DNA of 22,108 nucleotides from a virus: positions 1 to 22,108 of IMG/VR virus record IMGVR_UViG_3300042402_005139; one strand, given 5' to 3'. The position numbers and the translations under genes are program-made. Below, one piece after another: positions 13,077 to 18,280 of this stretch (its first letter is position 1; the number at the start of each line of letters is the position of its first letter). The notes under the pieces were generated by a model that saw only the letters and a program-made list of their open reading frames with translations, was not told the origin of the DNA and did not search any database.

Positions 13077-13129
13077 GATCTCCGTTGCCCGTTTGAAATT
13101 ATTATAACCCGATATATTGGGCTAAACAT
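13064..13129 (-). CDS. Possible 21-residue leader peptide
   Basis: An ATG at 13129 preceded by AAAGGATC at good spacing opens a 21-codon frame (MFSPIYRVIIISNGQRRSWI plus one Arg) that ends 10 bases inside the next gene. Placement upstream of and overlapping the coiled-coil gene fits a translational-coupling leader. A near-palindrome, CCCAATATATCGGG, lies at 13109-13122 inside it. Evidence is limited to the ribosome binding site and position. Confidence 0.25.
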   Translation of the reverse strand: MFSPIYRVIIISNGQRRSWIR

Positions 13130-13204
13130 TGTTGATCCTTTATAATTGTTTTTTGATGGACCAATAGTAATCGAACTTATTAGTACTTATTTGCTCTAGA
13201 ATAA

Positions 13205-13228
13205 AAAAAGCCCCTTGCGGGGCTTTTT
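13205..13228. terminator. Strong bidirectional intrinsic terminator
   Basis: AAAAAGCCCC, TTGC, GGGGCTTTTT forms a perfect 10-bp stem with a four-base loop; on the minus-strand RNA the loop reads GCAA, a stable GNRA tetraloop, and the stem is followed by a U-tract. It lies nine bases after the stop of the autotransporter-like gene and should end that transcript, separating it from the coiled-coil gene cassette. Confidence 0.92.
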
Positions 13229-13236
13229 ATACTAGT

Positions 13237-15255
13237 TTAAAAGCCTATTCGCAACATTATGCTGGCTGCTGTGCTTGCTATACTGTCTTTTTTAAGATGT
13301 GTAGCTCCTACAACGACAGCAACTTTATCTGTCAGCTGTTTACCAACACCCATACGCGATACTAAAACACTATCAGAATTTTGACTTGCTTCGGCATAAA
13401 AATTAAAAGAATTTACTTGACGATCAAATCTTAAGCCATAGTGTGTGGTATTGGTTGTAGTATTCACTGCGTCATAGCTCATTGCAGTCAATACACTTCC
13501 AGCTTCCGTTACTGCGTCCCTACGGTTATTTTCTACTCGAGCACCCACAAATGGTCTTAGTCCACGAAAATCTGGAGTATACAGTCTGGCTGTAAACCAG
13601 TAATCATCACCATCTGTGCGAGAGTTGTTTGAATAACCAAGTGCAGGTAAACTGTGTGTGGAATCTACGGCATTACGTGAGTACCCTAACTGCGAACTTA
13701 GGATCCAATTTTTAACGATCGTGGTACTGTTCAGAGCAATCATATCTTTATAAAGATTACCAGAGGAATCGTTGCCGCTCATGCTTGAACTTGAACGACT
13801 GACATTTAGGCCAACAACCCAATTGTTTCTAACCAGTTTATCTAAACCAAAACCATAACGACTAGTTGAAATCGTATAACCATCGTTAGCATATTCTCCA
13901 GCTCGTTCTCCCAAGGTGTAGAAACTAATGCTTCTGCCTGCATCTACATTTCCACGGAACACAAGATCACCATCAACAATCTTGTGACGATTTAACACAT
14001 CGTTGGAATTCAGTAGATTAGCGAACGAGTTAGTTTGTGCTAACACTGTATATTGATCAACTCTGGTTGTGTAATCTTGATTGGCGCTTGTTGTCGCTAC
14101 CTGATTAAAAGTTGTAGTGGTAGTCACAACTTGATCTGTAGTTGAGGTAGTGGTCACCGGAGTGCCGTTGGTGGTAGTAGTAGATCCATCACTATAAGTA
14201 GTTACCGTAGTCGGTGTTGTGACTGTGGTCGTTGTTACCGGTGTAGTATCAGTGACTACTCTGGTGACAGGTGTAGTAGCAACCACAGTTGTATTTCTTG
14301 TGATTGTGAGAGTCTTATTGTTTGCAGAGCCTCTGGTGTCAGTCACTGTTTCTACCACTGTGGTTGATCCTGGTGTGTCCACAACACTGGTTGTTGTAGT
14401 ACCATTGGAAGAACTGCTTGTTACAGTAGGTGTACCTGGTGCAGTTGATACCACCGTAAGAGATCCACTTCCTGATCCGCTGCTGCTGCCGCTGAAGGAT
14501 GTAACCGACAATGTACCGGTGTATCCACCTGGTGTTGCTGCTGTAGTACCACCATTGGCATCATAGCCGCCACCGCTCATGTTTGCTGTGACGCCGGCTG
14601 CTGTGGTTGTACACATTACAGATCCACTGGTTGTACCGCAAGCACCCCAGCTGGAAGAACTGGTCCAACCTTGTGCAAATACACCCGATGAATCAAGACC
14701 AAACTCTGGATTGTACAATATGTTGCTGCCTGCAGAACCACCTGTTGGCGTGAATGTCACTGTTGGTACACGCCATTGTGGACCATAGTTACCTGCCCAC
14801 CATGATGTATCTGTACCAATCATGATAACTTTCACATGAGTGACACTGGCACAACTGCCTGCAGTACCACAATCAGTAGAAGTCAATGATAGTGTACTCC
14901 AGGCCTCGCTGTTGTCACCAGGACCAGAACTCCAGGCATCCATTTGTAGTAGATTACCGGTGGCGTAACTGGTAGTACTAGAACCCAATAAGGTTCCGCC
15001 ATTATAGTATTCTAATTTTAATTGACCAGTGTCGTGTTGCAATGGTCTTCCGCCGCCTGCATGTGCCTCAACGGTAAATGTTAATGTACCTCCATTTTGC
15101 ATGTTTGAATCAAAAACTACTATTTGACTAATAGTACTGTTGGCAGTATAAGACATGTTTGCACTATTGTAATCGGTGCCTGACTCGAACGCATTTACTA
15201 CTGAATTGAAACACACGGCGGCCACGATCGCAATGATCTTGCCCCAAGATTTCAT
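13237..15255 (-). CDS. Phage-encoded autotransporter-like outer-membrane protein (672 aa)
   Basis: Residues 1-22 form a signal peptide (MKSWGKIIAIVAAVCFNSVV, cleavage likely after VNA). Residues ~23-255 are a beta-rich Gly/Ser/Thr passenger with two Cys pairs (DCGTAGSC, CGTTSGSVMC). Residues ~265-410 are a low-complexity Thr/Val/Ser region (TTTTVTTPTTVTTYSDGSTT). From ~residue 430 to the end the sequence alternates as amphipathic strands (YGFGLDKLVRNNWVVGLNVS, FRGLRPFVGARVENN) and stops with MLRIGF, a C-terminal phenylalanine as in BAM-inserted beta-barrels. This is the plan of a type V autotransporter or outer-membrane adhesin. In a phage it could alter the host surface, for example to block other phages. 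AAGGAG precedes the ATG. Function is inference. Confidence 0.8.
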   Translation of the reverse strand: MKSWGKIIAIVAAVCFNSVVNAFESGTDYNSANMSYTANSTISQIVVFDSNMQNGGTLTFTVEAHAGGGRPLQHDTGQLKLEYYNGGTLLGSSTTSYATGNLLQMDAWSSGPGDNSEAWSTLSLTSTDCGTAGSCASVTHVKVIMIGTDTSWWAGNYGPQWRVPTVTFTPTGGSAGSNILYNPEFGLDSSGVFAQGWTSSSSWGACGTTSGSVMCTTTAAGVTANMSGGGYDANGGTTAATPGGYTGTLSVTSFSGSSSGSGSGSLTVVSTAPGTPTVTSSSSNGTTTTSVVDTPGSTTVVETVTDTRGSANNKTLTITRNTTVVATTPVTRVVTDTTPVTTTTVTTPTTVTTYSDGSTTTTNGTPVTTTSTTDQVVTTTTTFNQVATTSANQDYTTRVDQYTVLAQTNSFANLLNSNDVLNRHKIVDGDLVFRGNVDAGRSISFYTLGERAGEYANDGYTISTSRYGFGLDKLVRNNWVVGLNVSRSSSSMSGNDSSGNLYKDMIALNSTTIVKNWILSSQLGYSRNAVDSTHSLPALGYSNNSRTDGDDYWFTARLYTPDFRGLRPFVGARVENNRRDAVTEAGSVLTAMSYDAVNTTTNTTHYGLRFDRQVNSFNFYAEASQNSDSVLVSRMGVGKQLTDKVAVVVGATHLKKDSIASTAASIMLRIGF

Positions 15256-15270
15256 TTTGTTAGCTCCTTT

Positions 15271-15308
15271 AAGGTAGACTCTTATTATTTTTATTTGATG
15301 TCTACTTT
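15271..15308 (-). promoter_or_regulatory. Leader stem-loop directly upstream of autotransporter ribosome binding site
   Basis: AAGGTAGAC (15271-15279) and GTCTACTTT (15300-15308) are inverted, pairing over nine positions with one G-U, around a 20-base AT-rich loop. In the minus-strand RNA the 3' arm abuts the AAAGGAG Shine-Dalgarno sequence (about 15266-15272), so the hairpin could change ribosome access or mark a processing site. Confidence 0.5.
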
Positions 15309-15344
15309 AATATTTACGCCAAAAAATCTAGTAATTATGTGGCC

Positions 15345-15419
15345 TTACATTCTATGTGGTGGTGTTACTGGTACCGGTTGCGGTGGGTTTTTTGCGGGGC
15401 GGTGTGCAAACCAACTCAT
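15345..15419 (-). CDS. 24-residue proline-rich micro-protein
   Basis: The ATG at 15419 has an excellent AAGGAG five to seven bases upstream, as good as any in the window. The peptide begins MSWFAHRPAKNPP, has the repeated Pro-x pattern QPVPVTPPH and ends HRM. A longer in-frame ATG at 15437 overlaps the ribosome binding site and is less likely. It lies between a terminator and the autotransporter gene, with 89 bases before the latter, so it would share that transcript. No signal sequence or membrane segment is visible. It may be a leader peptide or a tiny functional protein; no family is recognised. Confidence 0.5.
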   Translation of the reverse strand: MSWFAHRPAKNPPQPVPVTPPHRM

Positions 15420-15437
15420 GGCATTCTCCTTGGTCAT

Positions 15438-15461
15438 AAAAAAACCTGGATTAACCAGGTT
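15438..15461 (-). terminator. Intrinsic terminator after small secreted protein gene
   Basis: AACCTGG (15443-15449) and CCAGGTT (15455-15461) form a perfect seven-base stem with a five-base loop; on the minus strand it is followed by seven U residues (15438-15444). The 5' arm overlaps the stop codon of the secreted protein gene, so it should end that transcript. Confidence 0.85.
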
Positions 15462-15801
15462 ATTTGTAAATAATTCTTGTTCCTATTCCAGTTCCTTGTT
15501 TAATAGGACTATCATTGGGTATATAAATTGCTTTTCCTACTCCTAGCATACAATACTCATCAGTTTGTAAATCATGTATAAACCAGCTGGTAGTTTGGGT
15601 TTCAAAATTGGCGTAAACCAAATTAACAGTTTGCTCGTTAGGGCTTTGGGTGGCCATAACTAACTTCTCACCATATTTTTCCATGGTGATTTCTACGTCT
15701 TCAAAAGTACCACACATAAACCTAATCTGCCTTGATCTAGGTTCGGCTGTAGCTACTAGGGCAGTAGTGACCAGTAAGATGGCAGCTAAAAATTTGTTCA
15801 T
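15460..15801 (-). CDS. Small exported protein (113 aa)
   Basis: The N-terminus MNKFLAAILLVTTALVATA is a classic signal peptide with cleavage after ATA, giving a mature protein of about 94 residues beginning EPRSRQIRF. Two cysteines (MCGTF and EYCMLG) could form a disulfide in the periplasm. The rest is predicted beta-rich and ends GIGTRIIYK. The start codon sits inside a 12-bp inverted repeat and has no Shine-Dalgarno sequence, so translation may be controlled. It ends directly on a terminator, forming its own transcription unit. Family and function unknown; periplasmic or envelope-associated phage protein. Confidence 0.75.
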   Translation of the reverse strand: MNKFLAAILLVTTALVATAEPRSRQIRFMCGTFEDVEITMEKYGEKLVMATQSPNEQTVNLVYANFETQTTSWFIHDLQTDEYCMLGVGKAIYIPNDSPIKQGTGIGTRIIYK

Positions 15802-15819
15802 ATAGTATATATGAACAAA
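15793..15819. repeat. Perfect inverted repeat over a start codon
   Basis: TTTGTTCATATA, GTA, TATATGAACAAA is a perfect 12-bp inverted repeat with a three-base spacer. The right arm on the minus strand holds the first three codons (ATG AAC AAA) of the exported protein, so in its RNA the start codon would be sequestered in a hairpin, or in DNA the site could be a dimeric-repressor operator. Confidence 0.75.
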
Positions 15820-15842
15820 AAATTTGGAATTAACGTATGTTT

Positions 15843-16160
15843 TTAAATCGAATGAGCCAGTTTAGCTCTTTCTTGAATAATGGTATAAAAACTATCAAGT
15901 TCACCACCAAATTTACCTAGTAAATGATCTATTGCATCTAGGCAAAATTTGTAGTTTTCTTTTTTTAGCTCTTCGATTAAATTCTCATGCAATCTGATAT
16001 CAGATTCAAGATTAGGTAAATGTGCTAGATTCATTTTGTCTGCTGGTACTACACAAAACGTTTCTAATTGTTGTCCTTCTACATCAAAAGTTTCTAGCTC
16101 AAGTACAGTATACCGTGAACGCAATTCATCAGCCGATTGTCTGTTAAAAATTATTTGCAT
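15843..16160 (-). CDS. Conserved hypothetical protein of T4-like phages (105 aa)
   Basis: The product MQIIFNRQSADELRSRYTVL... continues with ELETFDVEG, ETFCVVPADKMNL, and a helical second half with HLLGKFGGELDSFYTIIQER. From memory, 'LRQRYTVLELET...FCVVPAEK...H-MGRFGGELD-FY' is a repeated small protein in cyanophage-like T4 relatives, function unknown. It overlaps the exonuclease stop as TAATG and closes the operon. Confidence 0.75.
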   Translation of the reverse strand: MQIIFNRQSADELRSRYTVLELETFDVEGQQLETFCVVPADKMNLAHLPNLESDIRLHENLIEELKKENYKFCLDAIDHLLGKFGGELDSFYTIIQERAKLAHSI

Positions 16161-16714
16161 TATTTTGCACTTTCATATGTACGTTTTTTAATACCAACAT
16201 CTTTATAAATTTGTTGTACTGCTCTAGCTTGATAATAACAATCAATCAATGCGTTGTGAGCACCGTGTCTATCCTTCTTTCTGGGATCACCGTGTACGCT
16301 AAACAGGGTACGACTGTCTCTAATTTGCCAAAATTGCCATGGCGTAGGGCGACCAACTTGCCTATAAAGATCTTCTAAAATAACAATGTCAAAAGCAGGA
16401 CCTTGACACCAGATATTATCTACACCAACTAGAAATCTATTAAGTTGATCTAGCATTGCATTGATACTGACCCGACCGTCTGTGCCCAATGCTTCTTCTC
16501 TGACTTCTTCGGGTTGAGTACCCCACCATGCAACAGTTTCATCCTGCACATGTCTATCTAAGGCCAATTGTTCATCAACATCGGGACGAATATACAATCC
16601 AGATTCTGTATCAACATCCTCATCCCATGGACTGAATTTAACTGCGCCAAGAGTAAGTATCACTGACCAAGGTCTAGTGCTTAGTGTTTCAATATCGAGC
16701 ATTACATCCATCAT
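16160..16714 (-). CDS. dexA: DexA-like 3'-5' DEDDh exonuclease (184 aa)
   Basis: The DEDDh exonuclease residues are readable: Asp7 and Glu9 (VMLDIETLS), Asp109 (CQGPAFDIVIL), His153 and Asp158 (RHGAHNALIDC). The phrases FWQIRDSRTL and CQGPAFD resemble T4 exonuclease A (DexA), which degrades single-stranded DNA 3' to 5'. It is somewhat shorter than T4 DexA (about 227 residues). In T4-like phages it helps process or recycle DNA. It overlaps the nucleotidyltransferase gene upstream by ATGA and the small gene downstream by TAATG. Confidence 0.87.
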   Translation of the reverse strand: MMDVMLDIETLSTRPWSVILTLGAVKFSPWDEDVDTESGLYIRPDVDEQLALDRHVQDETVAWWGTQPEEVREEALGTDGRVSINAMLDQLNRFLVGVDNIWCQGPAFDIVILEDLYRQVGRPTPWQFWQIRDSRTLFSVHGDPRKKDRHGAHNALIDCYYQARAVQQIYKDVGIKKRTYESAK

Positions 16715-17187
16715 TGATCCTTGAGTATTTTTTCTGCCTCGGATGCCGCTACTCGGCGCCGCAGACTGCTTGAACTGAACGAGTGATCACGGCTGTTGAA
16801 TATAAGTTCTATACCTTTTTTAGCACAGGCAGCATCTCCGGTAAATTCCTTACCTTTATATTCAACACCTAGTATACGCACATCAATTGGTAATGTCAAT
16901 AATATATCTACCAAATCTTGCTCGGTTTGATATACAACAACTTCATCAACGTAACGGCATGCTGCCAGTTGAATTTGTCTTTCCACAATACTTTGGACAG
17001 GTCGATTTTTTGTATCTGGACGGTCAATTGTTGGGTCCGTCTGGAGCCCGGCGATAAGATAATCGCAGTGATTTTTAGCCTCTGCCAACATCGCAACATG
17101 TCCGGCGTGAAGCATATCAAAAGTCGAAAAAGTAATTCCAATCTTAAGTCCTTTGTCCTTAAGTTCTCTAATTTTATTGAATATCAT
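16711..17187 (-). CDS. Cytidylyltransferase-like nucleotidyltransferase, TagD/HldE-like (158 aa)
   Basis: The signature T-F-S-T-F-D-M-L-H-A-G-H (His27 and His30, the HxGH nucleotide-binding motif) and the C-terminal FSSSSLRRRVA (the I-S-S-T-x-I-R-x-R-type motif) identify a class I nucleotidyltransferase of the glycerol-3-phosphate cytidylyltransferase or ADP-heptose synthase type. It activates a phosphorylated polyol or sugar with CTP or ATP. The ATG is six bases after a -10-like box, so the transcript from the promoter at 17194-17222 should be leaderless. Extra C-terminal residues form a helix. In a phage it could serve glycan or NAD-type metabolism; the substrate is not known. Confidence 0.85.
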   Translation of the reverse strand: MIFNKIRELKDKGLKIGITFSTFDMLHAGHVAMLAEAKNHCDYLIAGLQTDPTIDRPDTKNRPVQSIVERQIQLAACRYVDEVVVYQTEQDLVDILLTLPIDVRILGVEYKGKEFTGDAACAKKGIELIFNSRDHSFSSSSLRRRVAASEAEKILKDQ

Positions 17188-17193
17188 TGATAT

Positions 17194-17222
17194 ATTTTAG
17201 TCGGTTAATACGCAATTGTCAA
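17194..17222 (-). promoter_or_regulatory. Sigma-70 promoter with leaderless layout
   Basis: On the minus strand TTGACA (17217-17222) is followed by exactly 17 bases and TAAAAT (17194-17199), one mismatch from consensus. The ATG at 17187 comes six bases after the -10 box, so initiation should fall on or beside it. The -10 box contains the stop codon (TAA, 17197-17199) of the upstream gene. This copies the design at 3573-3601. Confidence 0.78.
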
Positions 17223-17409
17223 CCATGTCGCAAAGAACTTGTTTAATAAATTCCTTGCTCATGCATTCGTTATCACAATAGATAACATCATCTTTGATAT
17301 AAAATTTGAATAATCCAAATCCTATGTTTGTTGATGTCCATTCTACTGTAAACTCATTGGACAAGTTTGTAGAGTTTGGTATTTTGTCTAGTAAAGATTC
17401 GACAGTCAT
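17197..17409 (-). CDS. Hypothetical phage protein (70 aa)
   Basis: The protein begins MTVESLLDKIPNSTNLSNEF, then has a beta-rich middle (TVEWTSTNIGFGLFKFYIKD) and a C-terminal helix with three cysteines (YCDNECMSKEFIKQVLCDMV, plus a final Cys). The start overlaps the clpS stop as ATGA. No family is recognised. The downstream end of the gene doubles as the next promoter. The cysteine set (four in about 25 residues) could bind metal, but the spacing is not a standard zinc finger. Confidence 0.68.
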   Translation of the reverse strand: MTVESLLDKIPNSTNLSNEFTVEWTSTNIGFGLFKFYIKDDVIYCDNECMSKEFIKQVLCDMVDNCVLTD

Positions 17410-17714
17410 TGTGCTGCTTCTAATTTAACGTTTAGCGGGAATCCATTGTTACGTGCTAGTAGTGTAACTTCTATACCTTTTTGTTCAGCCATTTCATATG
17501 GTAGTGTTGCTACCACAGCCGATCCTTCTTCGTGAATCTTTATTGTTACATTCGTAGCATCTTCTTCGGCATAGTTGAATACAATCTTTAAACTTTCTAC
17601 TACAAATTCCATAGTTGTCTGTTCGTCGTTTATATAGATTACGTTGTACAAACTAGGTTCTGGAATATTTGTCTTGGGAGCAATCTTAGGGCGTACAATA
17701 GTTTCAGTAGTCAT
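17406..17714 (-). CDS. clpS: ClpS-like adaptor of the Clp protease (102 aa)
   Basis: After a 22-residue tail (MTTETIVRPKIAPKTNIPEP) the domain reads YNVIYINDEQTTMEFVVESL, then NVTIKIHEEGSAVVATLPYE, MAEQKGIEV and NGFPLNVKLEAAQ. This aligns with ClpS: Y-x-V-x-L-x-N-D-D-x-T-P-M-E-F-V, V-H-x-x-G-x-A-V, and P-L-x-(C/V)-x-x-E. The N-D pair and the M-E-F-V helix form the N-degron pocket. ClpS delivers N-end-rule substrates to ClpAP; a phage copy could redirect host proteolysis or act with the chaperones upstream. Note D-E rather than D-D after the Asn, and V instead of C near the end. It follows hsp20 after a 9-bp hairpin. Confidence 0.87.
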   Translation of the reverse strand: MTTETIVRPKIAPKTNIPEPSLYNVIYINDEQTTMEFVVESLKIVFNYAEEDATNVTIKIHEEGSAVVATLPYEMAEQKGIEVTLLARNNGFPLNVKLEAAQ

Positions 17715-17730
17715 AATATCTGTTTGAAGA

Positions 17731-17752
17731 AGCAGGGGAGGTCTCCCCTGCT
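17731..17752 (-). promoter_or_regulatory. Perfect stem-loop between hsp20 and clpS
   Basis: AGCAGGGGA, GGTC, TCCCCTGCT pairs over nine bases with a four-base loop. There is no U-tract after it on the minus strand (TCTTCAAAC), so it is not a textbook terminator; it may be a partial attenuator, an RNase processing site or a 3' protective hairpin for hsp20 mRNA. The clpS start codon follows about 18 bases later. Confidence 0.75.
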
Positions 17753-17766
17753 GTTGTTACATTATA

Positions 17767-18204
17767 TTACTTAGCGAAGGTAATTGCAATCTTCTTAGGT
17801 TGTTTTTCCTCGGGAATAACTTGTTCTAAGTTAATTGACAAAATACCGTCTCTAACTGTAGCGCCACGCACTTCAATACTTTCGCCTAGCGGAAAAGTTT
17901 TGTTGAAGTTGCGTGAGCTAATACCTCTGTGTAGGTATTGTCTTTCTTCGTCTTTCTTGGCTTTATCGCCGCGAATTATTAGAAGATTTTCTTTTAATTC
18001 AACGTCAAGTTCGTTTTCTGCAAAACCTGCCACAGCCACTTCGATTACATATTTGTTTTCTTCTACTTGAATTACATTGTGTGGTGGATAATTATCGCCT
18101 TTGCTGTTTGCAAAAGTTCTATTGAGTTCACCAATAATGCGGTCAAACCCAATAGCGTGACGGTGAATAGTTGGTAAATCAAAAGTTGTGATATAGGTTG
18201 TCAT
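17767..18204 (-). CDS. hsp20: Small heat-shock protein, IbpA/Hsp20 class A (145 aa)
   Basis: The N-terminus (HRHAIGFDRIIGELNRTF) matches the start of E. coli IbpA, and YPPHNVIQVEENKYVIEVAV followed by AGFAENELDVELKENLLIIRG is the alpha-crystallin domain (about residues 38-130). The dimer-loop region YLHRGISSRNFNKTFPLGES and the C-terminal KKIAI (I-x-I anchor) are present. It holds unfolded protein as an ATP-independent chaperone for DnaK to refold. T4-like cyanophages also carry Hsp20. Its leader shares with dnaK the motif TAACTTGCTTA, four bases, AAGGAG. It lies 76 bases after dnaK. Confidence 0.93.
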   Translation of the reverse strand: MTTYITTFDLPTIHRHAIGFDRIIGELNRTFANSKGDNYPPHNVIQVEENKYVIEVAVAGFAENELDVELKENLLIIRGDKAKKDEERQYLHRGISSRNFNKTFPLGESIEVRGATVRDGILSINLEQVIPEEKQPKKIAITFAK

Positions 18205-18210
18205 AGTCGT

Positions 18211-18231
18211 CTCCTTTCATTAAGCAAGTTA
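18211..18231 (-). promoter_or_regulatory. hsp20 leader motif shared with dnaK
   Basis: On the minus strand TAACTTGCTTA (18221-18231), four bases, then AAGGAG (18211-18216) and the ATG after six bases. The same 11-mer and the same four-base gap to the Shine-Dalgarno sequence occur before dnaK at 20170-20190. Confidence 0.7.
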
Positions 18232-18243
18232 TGACATATATGA

Positions 18244-18270
18244 GGGTAGGCCCCAACCGGGCACCTACCC
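18244..18270 (-). promoter_or_regulatory. Stem-loop between dnaK and hsp20
   Basis: GGGTAGG (18244-18250) pairs with CCTACCC (18264-18270); an inner CCC/GGG pairing around AACC extends it beyond a small internal loop. It starts 10 bases after the dnaK stop. No U-tract follows on the minus strand, so it is more likely an attenuator, processing or stabilising hairpin than a full terminator. Confidence 0.65.
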
Positions 18271-18280
18271 CGCATATTCT

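Noticed and set aside
14219-14788. Long open frames on the plus strand opposite the autotransporter gene
   Set aside because: They are the antisense of Thr/Val/Gly repeat codons, which naturally lack stops; no ribosome binding site or recognisable protein.
16918-17190. Plus-strand frame opposite the nucleotidyltransferase
   Set aside because: The minus-strand protein has intact HxGH and C-terminal motifs and operon overlaps; the plus frame shows no features.
17266-17400. Cysteine cluster of the 70-residue protein as a zinc finger
   Set aside because: The spacing does not fit a standard C-x2-C pair arrangement, so metal binding is not claimed.
17731-17752. Hairpin as an intrinsic terminator
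   Set aside because: The stem is strong, but no U-tract follows on the minus strand, so I list it only as a regulatory or processing stem-loop.
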